Assembly: GCF_014490445.1 (NCBI RefSeq)
Contig: NZ_JACTUZ010000005.1
Span: forward strand, 1 to 64,000
Reading direction: 5' to 3'
Origin: Pseudoroseomonas ludipueritiae
GTDB lineage: Bacteria > Pseudomonadota > Alphaproteobacteria > Acetobacterales > Acetobacteraceae
DNA: 64,000 bases
Shown here: in pieces, positions 24,116-32,024 of the stretch
Position numbering within the stretch: the stretch's first letter is position 1
Layout of the letters: each line of letters starts with the position of its first letter
Program-made: the position numbers and the translations under genes
Notes under the pieces: generated by a model
Databases searched by the model: none
Told to the model about the DNA's origin: nothing
Seen by the model: the letters and a program-made list of their open reading frames with translations, nothing else

Positions 24116-24186
24116 CCCCGGCCCTGTTCGACAGTTGGGGCGATGCCTGATCAAATAGGGCATCGCCACCAGAACAGGAGCCGGGG
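24116..24186 (+). promoter_or_regulatory. Large three-step inverted repeat hiding the Nudix ribosome-binding site
   Basis: Three paired blocks nest around an 11-base loop: CCCCGG 24116-24121 with CCGGGG 24181-24186; CCTGTTC 24123-24129 with GAACAGG 24172-24178; GGCGATGCC 24139-24147 with GGCATCGCC 24159-24167. The right side contains the AGGAG ribosome-binding site (24176-24180) and ends exactly at the TTG start codon of the Nudix gene. It could be a translation-control hairpin, or a T-tract-free terminator for the binding-protein gene. The pairing is seen directly; the role is inference. Confidence 0.6.
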
Positions 24187-24729
24187 TTGAGCGAGGATAT
24201 CGTTACCCTCACGAGCCGTGTTGTTTACGAGAACCCCTGGACGCGGGTGCGGGAGGATATCATCCGCCGCCGCGATGGCTCGCAGGGTCTTTATGGCGTG
24301 GTCGAGCGGTCGGATTTCGTGGTGGTGCTGCCGCTGCAGGACGGCCGCGTGACGCTGGTGGAGCAGTATCGCTACCCTGTCCGCACCCGCCTCTGGGAAC
24401 TGCCGATGGGCATGTGGGAACATACCCCCGGCACCGACCCCGCCGTGCTGGCCGCGGCGGAGTTGCGGGAGGAAACCGGGCTGGTCGCCGGCAAGATGAT
24501 TTATGCCGGCGAGATGTTCCAGGGCGCTGGCTATTGCAACCAGCGCGGCCATGTCTTCCTGGCCACGGAATTGACCCAGGGCGCCACGGCGCGCGAGGCC
24601 AGCGAGCAGGACCTGATCTGCCGCAGCTTCAACCTGGCGGAGGTGGAGGAGATGGTGCGTGACGGCACTGTCAGGGACGCCATGTCCATCGCCGCCCTGG
24701 GGATGCTGCGGCTGAAGGGGCTGGTCTAG
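24187..24729 (+). CDS. Nudix hydrolase (ADP-ribose pyrophosphatase-like)
   Basis: 180 residues from TTG 24187; no other ATG, GTG or TTG start keeps the conserved N terminus SRVVYENPWTRVRED. The sheet motif LVEQYRYPVRTRLWELPMG precedes the Nudix helix AAAELREETGL. In the canonical Nudix box (REUxEExGU) the first Arg is Ala here, and the loop after the Gly is rearranged (GMWEHTPGTDP), but the metal-binding EE pair is present. Family members split ADP-ribose or similar nucleoside diphosphates. Its AGGAG site is inside the hairpin at 24116-24186. It is convergent with, and overlaps by 4 bases, the LysR gene. Confidence 0.85.
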   Translation: MSEDIVTLTSRVVYENPWTRVREDIIRRRDGSQGLYGVVERSDFVVVLPLQDGRVTLVEQYRYPVRTRLWELPMGMWEHTPGTDPAVLAAAELREETGLVAGKMIYAGEMFQGAGYCNQRGHVFLATELTQGATAREASEQDLICRSFNLAEVEEMVRDGTVRDAMSIAALGMLRLKGLV

Positions 24730-25652
24730 CTTTCAGGCACAAGCGGCCGCTGGCCTTCGATCAGCGGCTGCATCCGGGTGATCTCGGCGGCCAGGGCATC
24801 CATCAGCGTGCGGATGCGCGGCGTGTGGCGCAGGTCCGGATGAGTCAGCAGCCAGAGATCGGCGGCGAAATCCGGCTCTGGCGGTGCCAGCCGCCGCAGG
24901 CCGAGGCGCGTATCGCCCAGGAAGCATGGCAGGTGCGCCAGCCCCAGCCCGGCTTCCGCCGCCTGGCCAAGCGCGCAAACCGAATCGAACTTGCAGACGA
25001 TCCGCTCCGGCGGCACCTGCCTGCGCAGGAAGCGCACAGCCTTCAACTGGCCCAGGCTGTCTGACAGCGACAGCCAATTGCCTTCCGCCAGCAGATCCGC
25101 CTGCACTGGCACGGCCTCGGCGGCGCCATACAGTGCCCAGGCGATGCGGGCCAGCCGCCGCCCCACCAGTGTCTCCGGTGGCGTATCCGTGGCGCGGATG
25201 GCGATGTCGGCGTCGCGCCGCGACAGGTTCAACGCCGCATTGCCGATGACGACATCCAGCCGGATGTCCGGGCAAGCCAGCCGGAAGCGCGCCAGCATCG
25301 GCATCAGCAGGTCCGCCAGCAGGCTGTCGCTGGTGGCGATGCGCACTTCGCCGGCCGGGGCAGGGGCCTGCCCGGCCAGGCGGCGGGTGACGGCTGTGAT
25401 ATCCTCATCCACCCTGGCGGCCAGCGCCGCCACTTCCTCCCCAGCCTGGGTCAGCGCATAGCCGCTGCGGTGCTTCTCGAAGAGCGGGAAGCCCAGCATG
25501 GACTCGATCTGCCGCAGCCGGCGGAAGACGGTGGAATGGTTGACGCCCAGGCTGGCAGCGGCGGCGGGCAGGCTGCGGGCTTCGGCAACGGCCTTGATCA
25601 GCCGGAAGTCATCCCAGGCCAGTGTCTTGGCAGCGTCTTTCACGGTCTTCAC
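24726..25652 (-). CDS. LysR-family transcriptional regulator
   Basis: About 308 residues from GTG 25652 (GTG 25643 is equally possible). The frame extends to a TTG at 25754, but that would put coding sequence across the palindrome at 25740-25755, so the shorter start is preferred. N-terminal helix-turn-helix: WDDFRLIKAVAEARSLPAAA and NHSTVFRRLRQIESMLG. The substrate-binding half begins GEVRIATSDSLLADLLMPML. It is divergent from the dioxygenase/esterase pair, the likely targets, and may respond to a quinone or aromatic compound (inference). Confidence 0.87.
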   Translation of the reverse strand: MKTVKDAAKTLAWDDFRLIKAVAEARSLPAAAASLGVNHSTVFRRLRQIESMLGFPLFEKHRSGYALTQAGEEVAALAARVDEDITAVTRRLAGQAPAPAGEVRIATSDSLLADLLMPMLARFRLACPDIRLDVVIGNAALNLSRRDADIAIRATDTPPETLVGRRLARIAWALYGAAEAVPVQADLLAEGNWLSLSDSLGQLKAVRFLRRQVPPERIVCKFDSVCALGQAAEAGLGLAHLPCFLGDTRLGLRRLAPPEPDFAADLWLLTHPDLRHTPRIRTLMDALAAEITRMQPLIEGQRPLVPES

Positions 25653-25739
25653 CCCAGGCGGAAAGCCATAGCTTGGCGCTGCCGACACGCCTTGCACAAG
25701 ACCGATGCTGCAATCTCTCCGCGATTTTGCAGGATTGGC

Positions 25740-25755
25740 ATTGCGCTGACGCAAT
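25740..25755. promoter_or_regulatory. Likely LysR operator between the regulator and dioxygenase genes
   Basis: ATTGCG-CTGA-CGCAAT is a perfect 6-base inverted repeat at 25740-25745 and 25750-25755. It contains a T-N11-A core (T25742, A25754), the classical LysR-box layout. It lies in the roughly 185-base gap between the divergent genes. Confidence 0.55.
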
Positions 25756-25837
25756 CGGTTTCCGCTGGTCTGGCGAGGGCCGCAGCCTATTTTCTGTCTC
25801 CAACAGGGCGCCCGATGCGTCCCTCAGGAGAGATCTC

Positions 25838-26761
25838 ATGATCCAGAACGGCATCCACCACGTCACCGCCATTGCCGGCCATGCGCGCCGCAACCTGGAC
25901 TTCTACACCCGCATCCTCGGCCTGCGGCTGGTGAAGAAGACGGTGAATTTCGACGATCCCGGTGCCTACCACTTCTACTACGGCGATGCCGCCGGCAGCC
26001 CCGGCACCATCCTGACCTTCTTCCCCTGGGAGCATGCTGCCCCTGGCCGGGCAGGTGTTGGTGAACTGCAGGAAACCGTCTTCCGCATCCCGCAGGCCGC
26101 GCTGGGCTTCTGGACGCAGCGGCTGATCGCCCAGGCGCCGGAACGCTCCACCCGCTTCGGCGAGACGGTGCTGAGCTTCCGCGACCCTGACGGCATGCGG
26201 CTGGCGCTGGTGGGCCTGCCAGGCATCGAGGCCGAGCCGGCCTGGGAGAGCGAAGGTGTCCCGGCGGAATTCGCCATCCGCGGCTTCCACTCCGTCAGCC
26301 TGATGCTGGAGGACGGTGCCGCCACCGGCGCGATCCTGTCCGATGTCTTCGGCTTCACCGAGGCCGCGAAGGAGAATGGCGTGACGCGCTTTCAGGTGCC
26401 GGGCACCAGCCTGGGCGGCATCGTGGACCTGCGTTCGGTGGGCGGCTTCCTGCCGGCGCGGCTGGGGCGTGGCTCGGTGCACCATCTGGCCTTCCGCGCG
26501 GCGGATGACGCGGGGCAGGCGGAGATGGTGCGCAAGCTGGCGGAGAACCACCGCATCCAGACCACGGAGCAGAAGAACCGCGACTACTTCCGTTCGGTCT
26601 ACTTCCGCGAGCCGGGTCATGTCCTGTTCGAGATCGCCACCGATACCCCCGGCTTCGCGGTGGATGAGCCGGCGGAGAACCTGGGGCAGGCGCTGAAGCT
26701 GCCGCGCTTCCTGGAGGGGCACCGCGGCACCATCGAAGCTGCGCTGCCCGCACTGGGCTGA
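25838..26761 (+). CDS. Ring-cleaving dioxygenase of the glyoxalase/VOC fold (MhqO-like)
   Basis: 307 residues from ATG 25838, with AGGAG 8-12 bases upstream; an upstream in-frame extension crosses the LysR promoter and is rejected. Two VOC modules: IQNGIHHVTAIAGHARRNLDFY at the start (His7/His8 area as metal ligand) and AIRGFHSVSLMLEDGA in the second half, then GRGSVHHLAFRAADD and GHVLFEIATDTPGF holding the remaining metal ligands. The family includes hydroquinone-type ring-cleavage enzymes of quinone detoxification. The alpha/beta hydrolase follows after 18 bases, as in the mhq genes of Bacillus. Confidence 0.87.
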   Translation: MIQNGIHHVTAIAGHARRNLDFYTRILGLRLVKKTVNFDDPGAYHFYYGDAAGSPGTILTFFPWEHAAPGRAGVGELQETVFRIPQAALGFWTQRLIAQAPERSTRFGETVLSFRDPDGMRLALVGLPGIEAEPAWESEGVPAEFAIRGFHSVSLMLEDGAATGAILSDVFGFTEAAKENGVTRFQVPGTSLGGIVDLRSVGGFLPARLGRGSVHHLAFRAADDAGQAEMVRKLAENHRIQTTEQKNRDYFRSVYFREPGHVLFEIATDTPGFAVDEPAENLGQALKLPRFLEGHRGTIEAALPALG

Positions 26762-26779
26762 AAGCTGGAGGAGCAGATC

Positions 26780-27397
26780 ATGACCACGGAGACCCTGGGC
26801 TTCCGGCACCGCTTCGAACCGGGGAGCAACGCCGCCCTGCCGCCCCTGCTGCTGCTGCATGGCACGGGCGGCGACGAGAACGACCTGCTGCCCCTGGGGC
26901 AGGCCGTGGCGCCTGGGGCGGCGCTGCTCTCGCCACGCGGGCAGGTGCTGGAGCATGGCATGCCGCGCTTCTTCCGCCGCCTGGCCGAGGGCGTCTTCGA
27001 TGAGGAGGACCTGCGCCGCCAAACCGATGCCCTGGCCGATTTCGTGCTGGCGGCGCGCGAGGCTTACCAACTGCCGGCCCCGGTGGCGCTCGGCTTCTCC
27101 AATGGCGCCAATATCGCGGCGGCGGTGCTGCTGCAGCGCCCGGGCGTGCTGCGCGGCGCCGCGCTGCTGCGCCCCATGGTGCCCTTCCAGTCTCCGCCGC
27201 CCGCGAAGCTGGAAGGCACGCCGGTGCTGGTGCTCTCCGGCGCCGCCGACCCCATCGTGCCGGCGGAGAATAGCGCGCGGCTGTCCAGGCTGCTGGAACA
27301 GGCAGGGGCGGATGTCACGCACCGGGTTCTGCCCGGTGGTCATGGCCTGACGCAGATGGACCTGGGGCTGGTGAAGTCCTGGCTGGCGGCGCTCTAG
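26780..27397 (+). CDS. Phospholipase/carboxylesterase-type alpha/beta hydrolase (MhqD-like)
   Basis: 205 residues. Oxyanion loop in LLLLHGTGGDENDLL, nucleophile Ser in LGFSNGANIAAA, Asp in LSGAADPIVP, and His in LPGGHGLTQMD form a complete triad. It starts 18 bases after the dioxygenase and has GGAGGAG in front of ATG 26780, so the two are one operon. The pairing of this esterase type with a VOC dioxygenase is known from quinone-response genes (mhqD/mhqO-like), which suggests a role in quinone or catechol detoxification. The end overlaps the pqiC stop by 4 bases on the opposite strand. Confidence 0.88.
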   Translation: MTTETLGFRHRFEPGSNAALPPLLLLHGTGGDENDLLPLGQAVAPGAALLSPRGQVLEHGMPRFFRRLAEGVFDEEDLRRQTDALADFVLAAREAYQLPAPVALGFSNGANIAAAVLLQRPGVLRGAALLRPMVPFQSPPPAKLEGTPVLVLSGAADPIVPAENSARLSRLLEQAGADVTHRVLPGGHGLTQMDLGLVKSWLAAL

Positions 27398-27996
27398 GCT
27401 GAGCGCCGCAGGGCGCCGAGTTCCGCCATCGCCTCCGCCATCCGGTCGGAGAACAGGCCCAGCGCCGCACTCATGGCGCGGGCCAGGGCCTCGGTGCCGG
27501 ACCCGTCGAGCGGCACTGTCTCGGTGACCTGCCGGTTGCGCCCGGCGGCGCGGCCGCCCAGGCGGCGGATCTGGAAGCGGCCTTCCAGCACCACTTGCTC
27601 GGCGCCATTGGTCTCGAAGCGGGAGATATCGGCCTCCGCCAGCGTATCCGGGTCGCCGCCCATGGCGCTGCGCTCCGGCACCACCAGGGCCTGGGGCAGG
27701 CGCTGGCTGAGATTCTCCGCCAGGACGCGGGTGACCATGTCCCCGATCGGCTCCGCCCAGCGTTCCTCGCTCCGGATATCGAGGTGCAGCGAGGAGCCAC
27801 CCCGCACGATCTCGGAACGGTCGAGGTAACGCGCCAGCGCCACCTGCCGCAGCTCCACCCGCAGCCGTGGCGCCGGGCGCACCGTGCCGGGCACCGCCGC
27901 CAGCCGGTAGAAATCCGGCTCCGGTGAGGAACAGGCGGCCAGGGCCGGCAGCAGGGCGAGCCACCCGGTCAGGTGGCGGCGGGTCGGTGCGGTCAT
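27394..27996 (-). CDS. pqiC: PqiC-like ABC-type transport auxiliary lipoprotein
   Basis: 200 residues from ATG 27996; a longer start at 28035 is possible but would precede the signal sequence. Lipobox LLPALAACSSPEPDFYRLA: the Cys would be lipidated and the protein anchored to a membrane facing the periplasm. The PqiC/DUF330 domain follows (LRVELRQVALARYLDRSEIV, WAEPIGDMVTRVLAENLSQRL). In E. coli PqiC is an outer-membrane lipoprotein that docks the PqiB needle. The gene follows pqiB by 22 bases. Confidence 0.88.
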   Translation of the reverse strand: MTAPTRRHLTGWLALLPALAACSSPEPDFYRLAAVPGTVRPAPRLRVELRQVALARYLDRSEIVRGGSSLHLDIRSEERWAEPIGDMVTRVLAENLSQRLPQALVVPERSAMGGDPDTLAEADISRFETNGAEQVVLEGRFQIRRLGGRAAGRNRQVTETVPLDGSGTEALARAMSAALGLFSDRMAEAMAELGALRRSA

Positions 27997-28018
27997 GCGG
28001 TCTCCATCCATCACGCGG

Positions 28019-29689
28019 TCATTCCCTCCGGCCACGGATCAGCGCCTCCGGATGCCGGTCGAGGAAATCGGCGAGCAGGCGGATGGAACGTGCCGCATCA
28101 TTCACCTGTTGCAGCGTGCGGTCGAGCTGGCGGTTGAAGGAGGAATCGCCGCCATAGCCACGCTCGATGGAACCCACGGCGGTATTGGCGCGCCGCACGG
28201 CCTGGTCGAGGTTATTGGCGATCTCCGGCAGGCGGCGCAGCAGCGGGGTGGCGCCGTCATCGGCCTTGCGCACCAGCTCCTGCACCTGGCCCAGGGCACC
28301 GGAGAGGCTGCCCAGCGCATCCTTCATCTCCGGCCCGCCGACCACGCCGCTGACCGAGGCCAGGGCCGCATTCAGGTTGCTGCCGATTTCATCCAGCGGG
28401 AAGCGCTCCAGCTTGCCAGCCACGGCGCCCACGGCGGCCATGATGTCGTCGCCGTCACCGCCGGTGCTGGGCAGCACGATGGTGCCATCCTCCATCGTCA
28501 CCTCCGCCGGTGGCGCGTCCTGCAGCTGGTCGAAGGAGAGCACCTTCTGCCCTGTCAGCAGGTTGCCGCTGCGCAGCTGCAGGCGGAAGCCCTGCTCCAC
28601 CATCCGCTTCGCGGCGGTCATCACCTCCTCCTGCGGCCGGCCATTGGGGAAGGCGATGTTGCGTGGCTCGATGGCGATGCGCACCGGCACGGTGAAGCGG
28701 CCCGCCTTCTGGTCATAGGCCAGCTCCACCTTCAGCACGCTGCCGATGCGGATGCCGCGCATCTCCACCTGCGAGCCGGCCGCGAGGCCGCTGACCGAGC
28801 CGTCCAGATAGGTCAGGAATTCCAGCCGCTCGGCCGAGGTGGCGGAGATGGCCGCTTCCAGGTTGTCATAGAGGTTGTAGATGGTGTCGTCCGGCGCCGG
28901 GTCCGCGTCCCGCAGCTCCGGCGGCGTGTCGAAGGCGATGCCGCCGGCCAGCGCGGCGCGCAGGCTGGCCACTTCCACCTTCAGGCCATGGGGCCCGAAG
29001 CCGACGGCGATGCCGGAGGTGTTCCAGAAACGGGAGCCCCGGCGCAGGTAGCCCTCATAGGGGGAGCGGATGAAGACCCGCAGCGACACCCTGCCGTCCA
29101 GCGCGGGCGGGTCGTAGCTCAGCACCTCGCCCACCGCCACATCGCGGAAGAAGACCACCGAGCCGCGGTCCAGCGCCCCCAGGCGGCGGGTATGGATGGT
29201 GAAGACGCGACCCGGCTCGCCCGAGCGGACGCCCGGCGGATCATCCAGGCCGTGGAACTCGCTCCTTCCCTCGGCGCCCGGGGCGCCGGGGTCGAATTCG
29301 ATATAGGCGCCGGAGACGATGGTCTCCAGGCCAGAGACGTTGCCGGCCGTCAGCCGTGGCCGCACCACCCAGAAGCGGGCATTGGCGGTCAGCCGTTCCG
29401 CCATGTCTCGCTGCATCCGCACCCGCGCCGCGACGCGGGAGAGGTCTTCATTGAGCTGGATGGATTCCACCGTGCCGATATGCACCGATTTGTAGCGCAC
29501 CTGCGTCTGCCCGGCCGAAAGCCCGTCGGCGGTGGCGAAGTCGATGGTGATCAGCGGCCCGCGCGTCCGGAAGGTGGAATAGCCCAGATAGGCGGCCACG
29601 ATGGCGGCCCCGATCGGGATGAGCCAGATCCAGGAGAAGCGCCGGCGATGCGGCTTGGCCTCGACGATTTCGGGTTCGGTCTGGCTCAT
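28019..29689 (-). CDS. pqiB: Intermembrane transport protein with MCE domains
   Basis: 556 residues from ATG 29689, which overlaps the pqiA stop as ATGA. One N-terminal membrane helix (FSWIWLIPIGAAIVAAYLG) is followed by repeated MCE/MlaD domains: the starts GPLITIDFATADGLSAGQTQ and later GSRFWNTSGIAVGF and TYLDGSVSGLAAGSQVEM mark three copies. The last 150 residues are predicted helical (LPEIANNLDQAVRRANTA). PqiB-type proteins form a hexameric tube spanning the periplasm for lipid traffic. It works with PqiA and PqiC encoded on both sides. Confidence 0.92.
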   Translation of the reverse strand: MSQTEPEIVEAKPHRRRFSWIWLIPIGAAIVAAYLGYSTFRTRGPLITIDFATADGLSAGQTQVRYKSVHIGTVESIQLNEDLSRVAARVRMQRDMAERLTANARFWVVRPRLTAGNVSGLETIVSGAYIEFDPGAPGAEGRSEFHGLDDPPGVRSGEPGRVFTIHTRRLGALDRGSVVFFRDVAVGEVLSYDPPALDGRVSLRVFIRSPYEGYLRRGSRFWNTSGIAVGFGPHGLKVEVASLRAALAGGIAFDTPPELRDADPAPDDTIYNLYDNLEAAISATSAERLEFLTYLDGSVSGLAAGSQVEMRGIRIGSVLKVELAYDQKAGRFTVPVRIAIEPRNIAFPNGRPQEEVMTAAKRMVEQGFRLQLRSGNLLTGQKVLSFDQLQDAPPAEVTMEDGTIVLPSTGGDGDDIMAAVGAVAGKLERFPLDEIGSNLNAALASVSGVVGGPEMKDALGSLSGALGQVQELVRKADDGATPLLRRLPEIANNLDQAVRRANTAVGSIERGYGGDSSFNRQLDRTLQQVNDAARSIRLLADFLDRHPEALIRGRRE

Positions 29690-31062
29690 TCGGTTCGGTC
29701 GCTTCCTGGCACGGCGCGGGCGGGCTGCGGCGCGGCGGCATCCCACATCAGGCGGGGATCGAAGGCCTCGGCGGCCAGCATGGTGAGGACGACAACGCTG
29801 CCGAAGCAGGCGGCGCCGACCTCGGCGGTGATGGAGGCAAGGATGCCGAAGCGCACCAGCGCGATCAGCACCGCCACCACGAAGACATCAATCATGGACC
29901 AGCGGCCCAGGACCTCGATCAACCGGTAAAGCCGCGTGCGCTGCCGCAGCCAGCGTGTGGAGCCCTGGCGGATGCAGATCAGCATCGTGGCCAGCCCCAC
30001 CAGCTTGAGCACAGGCACCGCGATGCTCGCGGTGAAGACGATCAGGGCCAATGGCCAGAAGCCGGACTCGATGAACTCCACCACGCCGCCCATGATGGTA
30101 TGCGGCCCACCCTGGCCGAGCGTGACGATGTCCATCACGGGGTACAGGTTGGACGGCACATAGAGAATGGCGGCCGCGATGATCAGTGCCCAGCTGCGCC
30201 CGACGCTGTTGGGCTTGCGGTGATGCAGCGGCGTGCCGCAGCGCCGGCAGGCCTCGCCTTCCCTGGCCTGGGCCACGCGGCGGCAGCAATGGCAGCCAAT
30301 GAGGCGCAGCGGCCCCGCGGCGGCGTGCGGCTTCGCTTCCAATGGGGAAGGGGGGGCCATGACGCCACGGCTTTCCAGAGCGTCCCAGACCGCCTGCGGC
30401 TCGAAGGTCGCATCCGCCGCGACCATGGCGACCACCACCGCCGCCAGCCCATAGACTGCGGGGCCGAGCTGCACATCGGCGAGGTCCACCAGCCGGGTAT
30501 AGGACACCAGCGCGCCGAACAGGAAGACTTCCAGCATGCTCCAGGCGCCGAGATGCTCGTGCCAGCGCAGCGGCGCGGCGAGCCAGGGCGGCGGATGCCG
30601 TAGCAGGAGCCCGCCCAACACCGTCAGGCGCAGGGAAAGGCGCAGCACCGGCACCAGCGCGACAGTCGCCATCAGCATCAGCGACAGAATCCACAGCCCG
30701 TCATCGGCGAAGGCCCAGGCGCCGGATTCCACATGGCTCTCCCGCGCCAGCCCCAGCAGCCGCACGGTGAGGAAAGGCGTGGTGAGGGTGACGATGCACA
30801 GCACCAGGCTGGTGAGCGCCAGGGCCAGCGGCGTATGCAGAGGGCTTTCGCGGTGCCGGCGGAGCACGGCGTCGCAGCGCGGGCAGCGTGAATCCACGCC
30901 GGCGCTGACATGCGGCATCCGCACCACCAATCCGCAATCGTCACAGCAGCGGAGCCGCCCTTCGTGCTGCGCCGCCCCCGCCGCATGCCCGGCCGCGGCC
31001 TGCGCGGCAAATCCGCTCACCGCGCCCATCCGTGCGGCGTGGGTGCGCGGCGGGCATGCCAT
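29686..31062 (-). CDS. pqiA: Paraquat-inducible protein A-type inner-membrane protein
   Basis: 458 residues. Two similar halves, each with zinc-ribbon cysteines (CCDDCGL...CPRCDA and CHCCRRV...CRRCGTPL) followed by four membrane segments. Short motifs such as PHTIMGGVVEFI and SMIDVFVVAVLIALVRFG are family hallmarks. It is the first gene of pqiABC and overlaps pqiB. The function is membrane-lipid homeostasis together with PqiB and PqiC. The name comes from paraquat induction in E. coli; no oxidative-stress operator was identified here. Confidence 0.92.
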   Translation of the reverse strand: MACPPRTHAARMGAVSGFAAQAAAGHAAGAAQHEGRLRCCDDCGLVVRMPHVSAGVDSRCPRCDAVLRRHRESPLHTPLALALTSLVLCIVTLTTPFLTVRLLGLARESHVESGAWAFADDGLWILSLMLMATVALVPVLRLSLRLTVLGGLLLRHPPPWLAAPLRWHEHLGAWSMLEVFLFGALVSYTRLVDLADVQLGPAVYGLAAVVVAMVAADATFEPQAVWDALESRGVMAPPSPLEAKPHAAAGPLRLIGCHCCRRVAQAREGEACRRCGTPLHHRKPNSVGRSWALIIAAAILYVPSNLYPVMDIVTLGQGGPHTIMGGVVEFIESGFWPLALIVFTASIAVPVLKLVGLATMLICIRQGSTRWLRQRTRLYRLIEVLGRWSMIDVFVVAVLIALVRFGILASITAEVGAACFGSVVVLTMLAAEAFDPRLMWDAAAPQPARAVPGSDRTE

Positions 31063-31286
31063 GAAGAGCAGCCCGGCCTCTGGTATTCTGCAAACCCGCG
31101 TGGTGGCGCGAAGCCGGAAGCGGAAGACATCATGTCAGGAGGTCACGCTGGCAGGATTTCCGACACACTGTGCCGCCAGTTCGCGAAACCTGCAATTTCC
31201 GTGATGATCCGTTCCACATTTCTGCACAGGAAGCGCCTGGAAGCCATGGCCACTCGCGAAAGGGCTTCCTGTTCTACCGCTGGTTG

Positions 31287-31991
31287 TCAATGCTCTGCTC
31301 TGCCACCGGACGCGAGCGGCGCGAGGGCCGTGGCGATGCAATGATCGGGCACGAAATGCCCGCCCTCAAATTCCTCGTAGCGCAGGTCATAGCCGGCGTC
31401 GCGCAGGCGCGGCACCAAACGGCGGCTGCAGCGGTCGATAGGCAGGACATCATCTGCCTTGCCATGCGAGATATAGATCGATGGGGCGCCGGCCTTGCCA
31501 GGCGGCATGGCGAAGCCGGGCGAGAAGGCCAGGATGTAGCGAAATAGATCCCCATTCCCCATCCCGAGCGACAGCGCATAGGAGGCGCCATCGGAAAAGC
31601 CGCCAATGGCGACTCTGCCCGGGTCCACCGCGCATGCCGTGAAGGTCCGGCGCAGCGCGGCGTCCAGGAAAGCCACGTCCGGCCCAAAGCCGCCCAGGAT
31701 GACATCCCAGGTGGAGCCGCGAGATTCCGGCACCAGCAGCGCCACACCTGCCCTTCGGGCCTGCGTCCCGAACATGCGCAACATGCCCTCCGCATGGCCA
31801 CCGGCGCCATGCAGCAGCACCAGCAGCGGCGGGAGGTCAGCCGCCGCTTCTGGCAGCATCAGCAGCCCATCCCGGCCGGCGCCGAGGCCCAGGGGGCTGA
31901 CGCCCGGCGCCCAGCTTCCCGCTTCCCGCCCTGGCCGTGCCAGGAGGCGGCCCTGCTTGGCCATGGCCCCGACCGGTTCGCTCATGCCCAT
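31287..31991 (-). CDS. Alpha/beta hydrolase (esterase / PHB-depolymerase-like)
   Basis: 234 residues (ATG 31991; ATG 31985 is two codons in). Oxyanion loop LLVLLHGAGGHAEGML, nucleophile Ser in IGGFSDGASYALSLG, acid in SHGKADDVLP and His in EGGHFVPDH complete the triad. It resembles phospholipase/carboxylesterase and polyhydroxyalkanoate-depolymerase-like proteins. There is no signal peptide, so it acts in the cytoplasm. It lies 33 bases downstream of the CDC48-like gene on the same strand and may be co-transcribed; no functional link is evident. Confidence 0.82.
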   Translation of the reverse strand: MGMSEPVGAMAKQGRLLARPGREAGSWAPGVSPLGLGAGRDGLLMLPEAAADLPPLLVLLHGAGGHAEGMLRMFGTQARRAGVALLVPESRGSTWDVILGGFGPDVAFLDAALRRTFTACAVDPGRVAIGGFSDGASYALSLGMGNGDLFRYILAFSPGFAMPPGKAGAPSIYISHGKADDVLPIDRCSRRLVPRLRDAGYDLRYEEFEGGHFVPDHCIATALAPLASGGRAEH

Positions 31992-32024
31992 CGCCGTGCC
32001 GGAAGGCAGGCAGAGCCCGGCTTC

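Noticed and set aside
25787-27964. A 725-codon minus-strand frame opposite the dioxygenase/esterase pair
   Set aside because: Both plus-strand genes have complete catalytic motifs; the reverse frame has no domain.
31063-31286. Possible small gene between pqiA and the esterase
   Set aside because: The only frame (31135-31341) overlaps the esterase end, has no recognisable product and no clear start signal.
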